17,543 nucleotides of DNA from Arcobacter sp. GTDB lineage: Bacteria > Campylobacterota > Campylobacteria > Campylobacterales > Arcobacteraceae. The notes beneath the pieces are model-generated. The model saw only the letters and a list, made by a program, of their open reading frames with translations, did no database searches and was not told the DNA's origin. The stretch spans positions 1 to 17,543 of the forward strand of contig JADGEG010000014.1 of the NCBI GenBank assembly GCA_016744485.1, given 5' to 3'. Of this stretch, positions 1-7,474 are shown piece by piece (position 1 is the stretch's first letter; the number at the start of each line of letters is the position of its first letter). The translations under genes were made by a program, and so were the position numbers.

Positions 1-1
1 T

Positions 2-259
2 AATAAATCTTTGCAACTTAAAGAGTTTGATATTTTTTATAAAAATCAATTAAAACTATTAAAAAATGTGCAAGAAGCTGTTAAAATCAATGAAAGATTA
101 TATGAACGAGGTTTTGAATATAAATATAAAGTTTTAGAATCAAAAATAAAATTATTAAATATCACTTATTCATTAACTAATCGACAAATAGAAAATGAGA
201 AAAATAAAAAATATTTATTATTATTGCTTGAAAAGGAGAACTTATGCACTCATCTTTAA
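2..259 (+). CDS. TolC-family outer-membrane channel protein, C-terminal end (partial)
   Basis: The reading frame is open from the left edge and stops at 257-259, so only about 85 C-terminal residues are visible. They form a long, charged amphipathic helix that includes INERLYERGFEYKYKVLES. This resembles the final periplasmic helical hairpin of TolC/outer-membrane-efflux proteins, where a Y-x-x-G turn is followed by a V-L-E/D helix. The 3' end overlaps the next gene, the exporter ATPase, by 16 nt, as expected for a translationally coupled type I secretion operon. Its inferred role is the outer-membrane duct of the secretion system. The family call rests on this helical pattern plus the neighbours; the beta-barrel and N-terminus lie outside the window. 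Confidence 0.7.
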   Translation, partial: NKSLQLKEFDIFYKNQLKLLKNVQEAVKINERLYERGFEYKYKVLESKIKLLNITYSLTNRQIENEKNKKYLLLLLEKENLCTHL

Positions 260-2346
260 TAGCTTTACAAATTATTGCTAGATTTCATGATATTTCTATA
301 AATATAAAAAATATTATAAAAGAATATGCTTTAGAAGAAAATGAACCAAGTCAAGATGAAGTATTATTAATAGCCAAAAAGCAAGGTTTTAAAATCAAAA
401 TAAAAAATCTAGATATGGAAGATATTGTAGATAATTATCCTTTTCCTTTAATGGTCAAATTAAAAGACAATACTTATTGTGTTGTACTAAAAGAAAATAA
501 AGATACAAAAGAAGCTATTGTTTTTTTTACTAATAAAAAAGAACCTGAAATTTTAAGCTTTGTGCAAATTGATAGATTAAAAGCTTCTTATTTTGTGATA
601 TCTGAAAAAATATTTACGAATAAATTAAAATTTTCTTTTGCTTGGTTTTTTAGACAAATATTGCATCATAAGCAAGTCATGTCTCATGTACTAATAGCTT
701 CGTTTGTAATACAGTTGTTTGCACTAGTTACTCCTTTATTTACTCAAGTTATTTTAGATAAAGTCATAGCACATGGGAGTTTGTCAACTTTAAAAGTAAT
801 AGGTTTTGCTTTTATTACTGTTGGGGTTTTTGATTTTTTATTAAATGTTGTACGGAATTATGTTTTTTTTCATACATCTTCAAAAATGGATGCCACTTTA
901 GGAGCAAAATTATTTAAACATTTAGTTAGTCTTCCTATTTCATATTTTGAAAGTAGAAAAGTAGGAAATATAACAGCTAGAGTTAGTGAACTTGATCAAA
1001 TACGTGATTTTATAGCTGATAAGTCTATTAATGTTATTTTAGATTTATTATTTTCTGTTGTTTTTGTAGTTATTATGTTTTTTTATAGTGTAAAACTTAC
1101 TTTTCTAGTTTTAGGTATTGTTACTTTAATAGCTATTATATATGTCGTATTTACTCCATTATTAAGACGAAAACTAGAAGAAAAATTTCAAATGTCAGCT
1201 CATTCAAATTCTTATTTAGTTGAGTCAATTACAGGAATTCAAACAGTTAAATCTTTAAGTGTTGAAGCTTCCATGCAAAAAAAATGGGATAATCATCTAG
1301 CTAAATATGTTGAATCTGGTTTTGACCTATCAAAATTATCCAATATATTAAGTGGCTTTAGTATGTTTTTAAAACAATTAATGACTATTGGTATTTTGTA
1401 TTTTGGTGTTTTACTAGTAATTGATCAAAAACTTTCAGTTGGACAATTAATTGCATTTCAAATGTTTGCAAATCAATTTATTGGTCCAGTATTAAGGCTT
1501 GTAAATTTATGGAATGATTTACAACAAGTATTGTTATCAGTTGATAGAATAGGGGATATTTTAAATACTCCAAGAGAACAAGATGTGGAAAATGCCATTA
1601 CTTTGGAGACATTACAAGGTGAAATAAAATTTGAAAATGTAAATTTTAAATATTCTCTTAATACCCCTAATGTTTTAAATAATATTAATTTTACAATAAA
1701 AGCAGGTCAAACTATTGGTTTAGTTGGGAGAAGTGGAAGTGGAAAAAGTACAATTACAAAATTAGTTCAAAGGCTTTATGTTATTAATTCAGGAATGATT
1801 TATATAGATGGGGTTGATTCAAGACATTTAAATCCAAAATGGTTAAGATCTCATATAGGTGTTGTTTTACAAGAAAACTATTTATTTAGTGGAAGTATAA
1901 AAGACAATATAAGTTTATCAAAACCTAGTGCATCGATTGATGAGATTATTAATGCTTCTATGATAGCAGGAGCTCATGAATTTATAAGTGAATTTACAGA
2001 AGGCTATGATACTTTTGTGGGTGAAAGAGGGTCTTCTTTATCAGGTGGTCAAAAACAAAGAATTGCAATAGCAAGAGCACTTATTACTAATCCTAGAGTA
2101 CTAATTTTTGATGAAGCAACATCAGCCCTTGATTATGAGTCTGAAAAAATAGTACAAGATAATATGGAAAAAATCAAACATAATCGTACCATGTTAATAA
2201 TAGCACATCGTTTATCAACTGTTAGAAAGTGTGATGTTATTTATGCTTTGGATAAAGGTGAGATTATAGAATTTGGTTCACATTATGAATTAATGGAACA
2301 AAAAGCTTATTATTATAACTTGATAAAACAACAGGATTTAAGATGA
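244..2346 (+). CDS. Type I secretion ABC transporter (HlyB/LapB-like, C39-like domain)
   Basis: This is the inner-membrane exporter ATPase of a type I secretion system, 700 residues, the usual length for HlyB/LapB-type proteins. Residues 1-120 form a C39-peptidase-like domain. There is no cysteine near the N-terminus where the protease nucleophile would sit (MHSSLIALQIIARFHD), so it is probably a non-cleaving substrate-docking domain. Residues about 145-420 form the transmembrane domain. The nucleotide-binding domain has Walker A GRSGSGKST at 495-503, signature LSGGQ at 599-603, Walker B VLIFDE at 619-624 and the switch histidine H655 in AHRLST. The ATG at 244 follows AAGGAGAAC at good spacing. 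It overlaps the TolC-like gene upstream, and its stop overlaps the hlyD-like start (ATGA). The substrate is unknown. Confidence 0.93.
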   Translation: MHSSLIALQIIARFHDISINIKNIIKEYALEENEPSQDEVLLIAKKQGFKIKIKNLDMEDIVDNYPFPLMVKLKDNTYCVVLKENKDTKEAIVFFTNKKEPEILSFVQIDRLKASYFVISEKIFTNKLKFSFAWFFRQILHHKQVMSHVLIASFVIQLFALVTPLFTQVILDKVIAHGSLSTLKVIGFAFITVGVFDFLLNVVRNYVFFHTSSKMDATLGAKLFKHLVSLPISYFESRKVGNITARVSELDQIRDFIADKSINVILDLLFSVVFVVIMFFYSVKLTFLVLGIVTLIAIIYVVFTPLLRRKLEEKFQMSAHSNSYLVESITGIQTVKSLSVEASMQKKWDNHLAKYVESGFDLSKLSNILSGFSMFLKQLMTIGILYFGVLLVIDQKLSVGQLIAFQMFANQFIGPVLRLVNLWNDLQQVLLSVDRIGDILNTPREQDVENAITLETLQGEIKFENVNFKYSLNTPNVLNNINFTIKAGQTIGLVGRSGSGKSTITKLVQRLYVINSGMIYIDGVDSRHLNPKWLRSHIGVVLQENYLFSGSIKDNISLSKPSASIDEIINASMIAGAHEFISEFTEGYDTFVGERGSSLSGGQKQRIAIARALITNPRVLIFDEATSALDYESEKIVQDNMEKIKHNRTMLIIAHRLSTVRKCDVIYALDKGEIIEFGSHYELMEQKAYYYNLIKQQDLR

Positions 2347-3704
2347 AAAAATCATTTCATAAAATTATTCATTATATTACATCTAGAGCAGTAAAAAGTA
2401 AGTATTTATTACAAGATAAACATAGTTTTAAGCCTATGCTTATAGAAATAGAAGATAGACCAGTTAGTCCTGTTGGACATTTTATACTATGGACTATTGT
2501 TATAGTATTTTTGATCTCTTTAGGAGGTTTATATTTTGCAAAAATTGATGTAGTTGTAACTGCAAGAGGTAAGTTTATTCCTTCAGGAAATGTTAAAACA
2601 ATACAAGCTACATATAATGGAATTATTAAAGATATTTTAGTTAAAGAAGGAGATATTGTTAAAAAAGGTCAGTTATTAATTAAAGCAGATGTTCAGTTAA
2701 TTAAAACTAAGATACAAGCAAAACAAAATGAATCCAATAATCTTTTTATAAAACAAAAAAGACTTAGTTCTTTAATTGAAAATATAAATTTTTATTATGA
2801 ACCTTATATGAAAAAAGAACAGTATAAATATGAAAAAAATATATTTAAAAATGAACTTTTTGCTTTAAAGAAAAAAGAATTAGTATTTTTAGGAAAAATA
2901 AAAAATGTTAAAGAAAAAATTATTATTAACAATTTAGAAAAAAATGCTAAAAAATCAACTTATGATTTAGAACAACTAAAAGAAAAACAATTAAAAGAAG
3001 TTATTGATATTATTCCTAGAATTAATTATGAAACTACTTATTATAAAATAAAATCTTTAAAAAATGAAATTAAAAGTTATGATAATAAATTAATAGCTTT
3101 AAAAAATAATTTAAAAGAATTAGAATATAAAAAAACTCTAGTTAAATATAATGCAAATTCAAAGTATTATTCAAAAATTATGGAAGCTAGAAAAAAAAAT
3201 AATACTTTACAAGCTGAAATTCAAAATTTAACTTTACAAAAATCTAAATATAATATAATATCTCCAGTTGATGGTTATATTCTAAAAATTGATGTTAATA
3301 CTCTTGACGGAGTGTTGACTCCTGCTCAAAAATTATTAACTATTGTTCCAAGTAATGTAAAAATATTAGCTCAAGTTGATGTCTTAAATAAAGACATAGG
3401 ATTCATTTCAACCAATATGCCTACTCTAATAAAAGTTGATACTTTTGATTTTCAAAAATACGGCTTTATAAAAGCAAAAGTTAAAAAAATATCGACTTCT
3501 TCAATTGAAAGAAAAAAAACAGGTTTAGTTTATGAAGTATTTTTAGAAATTGATAAAGAATATTTAGTATATAATAATAAAAAGAAAATTCTTAAACCTG
3601 GTATGACAGTAACAGCTGAACTTAAAGTTGGAAAAAGAAGAGTAATAGAGTTTTTTGTTTATCCAGCTATTAAATATTTACACGAGGGTATGAGTATTAT
3701 CTAA
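2343..3704 (+). CDS. HlyD-family periplasmic adaptor of type I secretion system
   Basis: This membrane-fusion protein links the ABC exporter to the outer-membrane channel. It has 453 residues, typical for HlyD. A cytoplasmic N-terminus is followed by one membrane helix at about 46-66. The first half of a lipoyl-like domain follows (about 86-118, YNGIIKDILVKEGDIVKKGQ), then a Lys/Glu/Asn-rich coiled coil (about 120-295). The second lipoyl half and beta-barrel come next (ISPVDGYILKIDV onward), and the C-terminus GMTVTAELKVGKRRVIEF is characteristic of HlyD adaptors. The start overlaps the exporter stop by 4 nt, implying translational coupling. The coiled coil is very AT-rich, giving long runs of AAA and AAT codons. 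Confidence 0.92.
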   Translation: MKKSFHKIIHYITSRAVKSKYLLQDKHSFKPMLIEIEDRPVSPVGHFILWTIVIVFLISLGGLYFAKIDVVVTARGKFIPSGNVKTIQATYNGIIKDILVKEGDIVKKGQLLIKADVQLIKTKIQAKQNESNNLFIKQKRLSSLIENINFYYEPYMKKEQYKYEKNIFKNELFALKKKELVFLGKIKNVKEKIIINNLEKNAKKSTYDLEQLKEKQLKEVIDIIPRINYETTYYKIKSLKNEIKSYDNKLIALKNNLKELEYKKTLVKYNANSKYYSKIMEARKKNNTLQAEIQNLTLQKSKYNIISPVDGYILKIDVNTLDGVLTPAQKLLTIVPSNVKILAQVDVLNKDIGFISTNMPTLIKVDTFDFQKYGFIKAKVKKISTSSIERKKTGLVYEVFLEIDKEYLVYNNKKKILKPGMTVTAELKVGKRRVIEFFVYPAIKYLHEGMSII

Positions 3705-3717
3705 ATTAGGTTTTATA

Positions 3718-5019
3718 TTGATTGAACATAAAAAAAAACAATCTTTTCATAATAAAAAAATAGCAAAAACTTTTTCTTTAAGTTTTGTTTTAGTTGGTAT
3801 TTTAGGCATAATCTTTTTAGATAAACTAATAGAAGTTTTTCTACTTAGTAATGATATGTCGAAACAAAGTCCTCTAAGTATTGGTATTTTATTTATAATA
3901 TGCATGGGAATTATTTTATATTTTTTATTGCGACATATGCAAAAAATTATTTTCAATATAGAAAAATCATATAATGAGTTAAAACAAGAAGATCAAGACA
4001 GATTACTTCCTTATGAATTTGCTTTAAATAACTCAGTAGATGCAATATATTTATTTACTTTAGAAGCAAAATTTGTTTATGTAAATCAAGCAGCTTGTGA
4101 TATGGTAGGATATTCAAAAGAAGAAATGTTAGATATGTTACTTGAGGAAATGGATCCAAATTTTGATAGAAACTCGGCTCAAAGTTGTATGTTAGAAATT
4201 AAAAACTCAAAATATTGGAGAATAGAAACAACACAGAAAAAAAAAGATGGAACTATTTTTCCTGTTGAAGTATCAGGGCATGGCTTTATTTATTCTGGTA
4301 CAGATTATATATGTGCTTTTGGTAGAGATATGTCACAAAAACAAGAATATAGAAATAAAATTACAAAAATAAATAGTCAGTTAAAAAAATCATTAGATGA
4401 AAAAGAAATTTTATTAAAAGAAATTCATCATAGAGTAAAGAATAATATGGAAATAGTATCTTCTCTTTTAAATATGCAAGCAAGAAGAAGTAGTGATAAT
4501 AAATTTAAAGATGCTATGAAAAAAAGTCGTAGTAGAATACATACTATGGCACTAGTTCATGAATTTTTATATTTAGGTGAGAATTTAGCATATATTAATT
4601 TTCCAGATTATATTAAAAAATTGGTTTATGACATAAAAGATATTTATATTGGACAAAATATTGAAGTTAATATTTATTTAAATATCGATAAATTAATTGT
4701 TTCAACAAATAAGTGTATACAAATTGGTATGGTTTTACATGAACTTTGTGTGAATGCTTTAAAATATGCTTGTAATGAAAATAAAGATAATATATTATCA
4801 ATTAAAATGAATATTATAAATGAATTTATTAATATTAAAATAAAAGATAATGGTAAAGGAATTGAAAACATAACATCTTTGTATCAACATAACTCTATAG
4901 GAATGCAACTAATTCACTCTATCGTACAAGATCAATTAGATGGTGATATTGAATTTTCTAATAATAATGGTTTAGAATGTAATATAAAGTTTTTAAAAAA
5001 GGAGTTAGCTTATGGATAA
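3718..5019 (+). CDS. PAS-domain sensor histidine kinase of the HisKA_2 type
   Basis: This is a membrane-bound sensor kinase of 433 residues. Two helices at about 18-35 and 53-71 enclose only a short external loop, so sensing is probably cytoplasmic or within the membrane. A PAS domain spans about 97-208 (NSVDAIYLF, YVNQAACDMVGYS). The HisKA_2 dimerisation box EIHHRVKNN has histidines at 237 and 238; by analogy with HWE kinases, the one before Arg (H238) is the likely phosphoacceptor. The ATPase domain has N-box HELCVNA (341-347) and G-box DNGKGIE (377-383). The start is TTG with AGG 8 nt upstream; no ATG exists before residue 47, so TTG is preferred. It lies 13 nt after hlyD and overlaps the regulator gene by 8 nt. 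The signal is unknown; it could control secretion or sense aromatics, but nothing here decides this. Confidence 0.88.
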   Translation: MIEHKKKQSFHNKKIAKTFSLSFVLVGILGIIFLDKLIEVFLLSNDMSKQSPLSIGILFIICMGIILYFLLRHMQKIIFNIEKSYNELKQEDQDRLLPYEFALNNSVDAIYLFTLEAKFVYVNQAACDMVGYSKEEMLDMLLEEMDPNFDRNSAQSCMLEIKNSKYWRIETTQKKKDGTIFPVEVSGHGFIYSGTDYICAFGRDMSQKQEYRNKITKINSQLKKSLDEKEILLKEIHHRVKNNMEIVSSLLNMQARRSSDNKFKDAMKKSRSRIHTMALVHEFLYLGENLAYINFPDYIKKLVYDIKDIYIGQNIEVNIYLNIDKLIVSTNKCIQIGMVLHELCVNALKYACNENKDNILSIKMNIINEFINIKIKDNGKGIENITSLYQHNSIGMQLIHSIVQDQLDGDIEFSNNNGLECNIKFLKKELAYG

Positions 5020-5770
5020 AATCAAAATTTTAATTGTAGAAGATGAGTCAATTATTGCTTTAAATTTAAAAGAAACCTTATTTGAATTGGATTACGAAGT
5101 ATGTGCTATAGTTCCAAATAAGTGTAGAACTATGAAAGTACTAAAACAAGGACTTGTTCCTGATTTGATTTTAATGGATATTTATTTAAAAGGACCAACT
5201 ACTGGCATACAATTAGCTAAAGAGCTTAAGCATATACTGCCTAATATTCCTATTATATTTCTAACAGCAAATTCTGAGCTAGCAACTATAAAAGAAGCTT
5301 CTGAAGCTTTGGCTTATGGTTATTTATTAAAACCATATAAAAAAAGTGTTCTTCATGCAAGTATAGAAATGGCTTTAAAAAAAGCCAAAGATGACCGATA
5401 TATAAATGAAGAATTAAATGCAACTCAAGCTATTAATAAAACCTTAGAGCATAAACTTTTTTTAAATAAAAAACAAGAAAAATCTTATATAAAATTAAAA
5501 TATGGCTATTTGTTCGATAAAGAAACATCTTCTTTATATTATGGTAATGAATTAATTAAATTAACAAGTAAAGAAGTAGAAATAATAAAAATCTTATGTA
5601 AAACTCCAGGATATACTATCTCACAAGAACAATTAGAATATGCAACTTGGAAAGATGAACCAGCTGGTTATGCTGCTTTTCGTTCACTTTTATTTAGATT
5701 AAGAAATAAGATTCACAAAGACTTAATAGTCAATTATAATAATACTGGTTATAAAATAGAACCTTTATAA
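5012..5770 (+). CDS. OmpR-type response regulator, partner of the upstream kinase
   Basis: This is a DNA-binding response regulator of 252 residues. The receiver domain (about 4-120) has the acidic pair E10/D11, the phosphoacceptor D56 (LILMDIY), T85 (FLTAN) and K107 (LLKPY), all the residues needed for phosphotransfer. A linker helix is followed by a winged-helix Trans_reg_C domain at about 165-250, with KLTSKEVEIIKIL, the recognition-helix region AAFRSLLFRLRNKI and the wing hairpin VNYNNTGYKI. The gene overlaps the kinase by 8 nt, so the two form a cognate pair. A weak hairpin with a T-run follows immediately and probably ends this transcript. Pairing a HisKA_2 kinase with a winged-helix regulator is unlike the TodS/TodT or TmoS/TmoT systems that control toluene genes in Pseudomonas. 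Confidence 0.9.
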   Translation: MDKIKILIVEDESIIALNLKETLFELDYEVCAIVPNKCRTMKVLKQGLVPDLILMDIYLKGPTTGIQLAKELKHILPNIPIIFLTANSELATIKEASEALAYGYLLKPYKKSVLHASIEMALKKAKDDRYINEELNATQAINKTLEHKLFLNKKQEKSYIKLKYGYLFDKETSSLYYGNELIKLTSKEVEIIKILCKTPGYTISQEQLEYATWKDEPAGYAAFRSLLFRLRNKIHKDLIVNYNNTGYKIEPL

Positions 5771-5807
5771 AATAAGATATAGTTACATGAGATATACTTA
5801 TTTTTTT
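5771..5807 (+). terminator. Probable Rho-independent terminator after the response regulator
   Basis: AATAAGATAT (5771-5780) can pair with ATATACTTATT (5792-5802), with one bulged base and an 11-nt loop, and a T-run (5801-5807) follows. It starts directly after the stop codon at 5770. The stem is AT-rich and weak, so efficiency is uncertain. The same hairpin could also act on minus-strand transcripts. Confidence 0.45.
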
Positions 5808-5809
5808 AA

Positions 5810-6082
5810 TTAATCTACATTATTTAACTCAAAAACCCCATGACCTATTAGAATGATAGGTATATTCTTTTTTTTTGATAAATTTATTAATTTTTGTGTG
5901 GCTTTCTTAGCTCTTTGTTTTGTTTCTTGTATAGATTTACAGTTTTTACAATAACCAAATAACCATAATATTCTAAAAAATACTAGCCATATTCTAGAAT
6001 TTATTTTTAATAAATTCTAGTTTAAAAATGCTAAGGGAGCTTCATTAAAAATATCATTACATTCATATGCTTGTTTGTACAT
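5810..6082 (-). pseudogene. Decayed histidine-phosphatase-like gene, C-terminal part
   Basis: One minus-strand frame from 6082 to 5810, interrupted by a TAG at 6017-6019, reads like a real protein. It gives YECNDIFNEAPLAFLN, then after the stop RIWLVFFRILWLFGYCKNC, then ETKQRAKKATQKLINLSKKK and IPIILIGHG. The GHG motif after a hydrophobic strand, preceded by a KRAKKA-x-KLI helix, matches the C-terminal half of broad-specificity histidine phosphatases (phosphoglycerate-mutase superfamily), where this His is catalytic. The N-terminal RHG motif is missing. The expected residues after GHG are also lost, ending in a premature TAA. The same frame upstream to about 6172 has three more stops and weaker similarity. 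I infer a host gene broken when the catabolic block arrived. The family call is from memory of the motif pattern. Confidence 0.5.
5994..6020. repeat. Perfect 12-bp inverted repeat with 3-nt loop
   Basis: CTAGAATTTATT (5994-6005) and AATAAATTCTAG (6009-6020) are exact reverse complements separated by TTT. The palindrome lies inside the decayed phosphatase-like gene and carries its in-frame TAG. No T-run follows on either strand, so it does not look like a classical terminator. It may be chance in AT-rich DNA, a protein-binding palindrome, or an RNA hairpin at the 3' end of the catabolic transcript. Confidence 0.6.
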
Positions 6083-6140
6083 TTACTTTGTTCATAGCTT
6101 GTTCTTGTATATAAATTTAAAGCTAATATTAGCATATTTA

Positions 6141-6162
6141 TTATACAAATCTCATATTTAAA
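6141..6162 (-). repeat. 22-bp direct repeat, copy 1 (orphan tail of a decarboxylase gene)
   Basis: This 22-bp stretch is identical to 10499-10520 in the same orientation. On the minus strand it reads as the end of the 4-oxalocrotonate decarboxylase gene, L-N-M-R-F-V-stop, and GGAT just upstream extends the match with a 2-nt gap. No further decarboxylase sequence is attached here. It marks a recombination or duplication boundary 41 bp downstream of tmoE. Confidence 0.75.
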
Positions 6163-6203
6163 TCCACTTTTTTTTATTAAAATTCATTATAAGTACAATT
6201 AAA

Positions 6204-7208
6204 TTATATATTCAAATTAAGAGTTTTTAAATAAATCATTATTTCATCTTTTACATTTTGACTTGCACATAATGTATCTGGTATATTATCACAATATTGT
6301 TCAATTGCATTATAAACAAGTGGTAACCATTTTGAAATAATTGATTGAATATATTCTTTATTTCTATCAACTTCAATAGCCATTTTTACTAAAGCACTTG
6401 CCCATTTTCTATGTCTTAGACTATCATTATATTGTGATTGACTAAGAAGACCTAATAATGTATCATTATTGTTTTTTGCATAATCTGCAAATTGAACTTG
6501 AATTGATTCTTCAATTGCTGGTTTTGCAAGTAGATTTAATACAATAAATGTTTCAGACCAATCCCAAGCTATTAAAACTTTTTCCATTAGTTCTCTAAAG
6601 CCTTGCCATATTGGATCATTTTCCCAAGTTTGTTTTTCATTTATTCCAAAACCTAAATTATTAAATGTATTTGAAAGTTCTTTTGTTCTATATGCTGTAT
6701 GAGTTAAAGATCTTAATTCATCTGCTGTTTGATATGTGGCACAATTTGTTATAGTACTAGCTGGTGCCATTTGTTGTAAATAAGCAGAACTAAGTTGTAA
6801 TGTATGATATATATATCTAGCAGGGGTATAAAATCTTGCTAAATTTTTTGCATAATCTTCTAATAACATATGATCGTGACCTCTTTCATTCATTTGATTA
6901 AAGAGTCCATTTATATATATCTCTTGACCATCTTGTAAAATATTATATGTTCTATATACTAGTTTATCTGGATCATCAAATAAGTCCCAATCATTATGTT
7001 TTAAAGGACTATTATTTCTATAGTCAATATACCATTTTGACATAGGTAAATTTGAATCAAAAACGAAAGGTTTTTTTTGATCTTTCATATGAAAATGTAG
7101 TCTTTTTGAAACTATTTCATATTCACTTGGTTTTTTCCGTTTTCCTGCAAGATGAGACCATGTTTTTAATGGTTTTGATATTTCTAGAATTTGTGTTTGT
7201 TCATTCAT
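6204..7208 (-). CDS. tmoE: Toluene-4-monooxygenase-type hydroxylase, beta subunit (TmoE)
   Basis: This is the structural, non-iron beta subunit of the soluble diiron monooxygenase hydroxylase (alpha-beta-gamma dimer). Its 334 residues are close to known TmoE/TouE proteins. Diagnostic stretches are LKTWSHLAGKRKKPSEYEIV near the N-terminus, NSPLKHNDWDLFDDPDKLVY, QMAPASTITNC and LTHTAYRTKELS. These closely match the P. mendocina TmoE pattern as I recall it. The ATG follows AAGGAAATATT. It is the last gene of the array; only a 25-bp gap separates it from the truncated tmoD ORF. The reductase tmoF does not follow. No internal lesion is visible. Confidence 0.93.
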   Translation of the reverse strand: MNEQTQILEISKPLKTWSHLAGKRKKPSEYEIVSKRLHFHMKDQKKPFVFDSNLPMSKWYIDYRNNSPLKHNDWDLFDDPDKLVYRTYNILQDGQEIYINGLFNQMNERGHDHMLLEDYAKNLARFYTPARYIYHTLQLSSAYLQQMAPASTITNCATYQTADELRSLTHTAYRTKELSNTFNNLGFGINEKQTWENDPIWQGFRELMEKVLIAWDWSETFIVLNLLAKPAIEESIQVQFADYAKNNNDTLLGLLSQSQYNDSLRHRKWASALVKMAIEVDRNKEYIQSIISKWLPLVYNAIEQYCDNIPDTLCASQNVKDEIMIYLKTLNLNI

Positions 7209-7220
7209 AATATTTCCTTA

Positions 7221-7250
7221 TTACTTTGTTATTTTAAAATAAAACTTTAC
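7221..7250 (-). pseudogene. tmoD: Out-of-frame remnant of the tmoD 3' end
   Basis: Directly overlapping the end of the truncated tmoD ORF but one frame over, 7250-7221 reads VKFYFKITK then TAA. This resembles the final strand of TmoD (IRFYFDKTM as I recall it) and ends where a full-length tmoD would be expected to stop before tmoE. It indicates that tmoD was once full length and lost an internal segment of about 75 bp, not a multiple of three. Confidence 0.6.
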
Positions 7251-7452
7251 CTAAGCATTCTTCAATTGTTTTTCTTTTTATAATCATTTCTTGATCACAA
7301 AAGATTCTAAGATATGCAGTTCTATCAACAATATGAACTTCTTTATTAGGATTATCAATTTGTGCTGCTTCTGCAACTGCTAGTGCAACATCACTTGTTC
7401 TTACTATAGGTCCTACATTATTATTATAAACTATACTAGTATTATCTGACAT
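7234..7452 (-). CDS. tmoD: Truncated monooxygenase effector protein (TmoD), likely defective
   Basis: TmoD is the cofactor-less effector that docks on the diiron hydroxylase and couples electron transfer to substrate oxidation. The first 68 or so residues align well with TmoD: NNNVGPIVRTSDVA, AAQIDNPNKEVHIVDRTAYL and the IIKRKTIEECLG stretch. The ORF then ends after four aberrant residues (KVLF) at 72 aa, whereas known TmoD proteins have about 100-103. The missing part is the last helix and strand of the fold, and the original C-terminal strand persists out of frame at 7250-7221. The RBS AAGGAA is well placed. I expect a destabilised or inactive effector; a sequence error is possible but would need to remove some 75 bp. 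Confidence 0.85.
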   Translation of the reverse strand: MSDNTSIVYNNNVGPIVRTSDVALAVAEAAQIDNPNKEVHIVDRTAYLRIFCDQEMIIKRKTIEECLGKVLF

Positions 7453-7474
7453 GCAATTTCCTTAATTATTTTTA

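Larger units (their letters stand above)
5771..6203. other. Junction region without an intact gene between convergent transcription units
   Basis: This 433-bp gap between the regulator (+) and tmoE (-) holds no intact ORF. It contains the terminator hairpin, a decayed minus-strand phosphatase-like gene (5810-6082 and possibly to about 6172), a perfect 12-bp inverted repeat, and a 22-bp duplicate of the decarboxylase gene end (6141-6162). In many toluene-4-monooxygenase operons the reductase gene tmoF follows tmoE; no trace of it is visible here. I see no clear terminator for the minus-strand array. Confidence 0.7.

Noticed and set aside
3747..3956. Minus-strand ORFs opposite the sensor kinase (3747-3956, 4674-4871)
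   Set aside because: They mirror coding sequence of a clear histidine kinase; the hydrophobic composition is an artefact of AT-rich antisense reading.
5843..5861. Hairpin ACCTAT/ATAGGT followed by a T-rich run, read as a second + strand terminator
   Set aside because: The stem has only 6 bp and lies inside the phosphatase-like remnant, where ACCTAT encodes part of IPIILIGHG on the other strand; the terminator at 5771 fits better.
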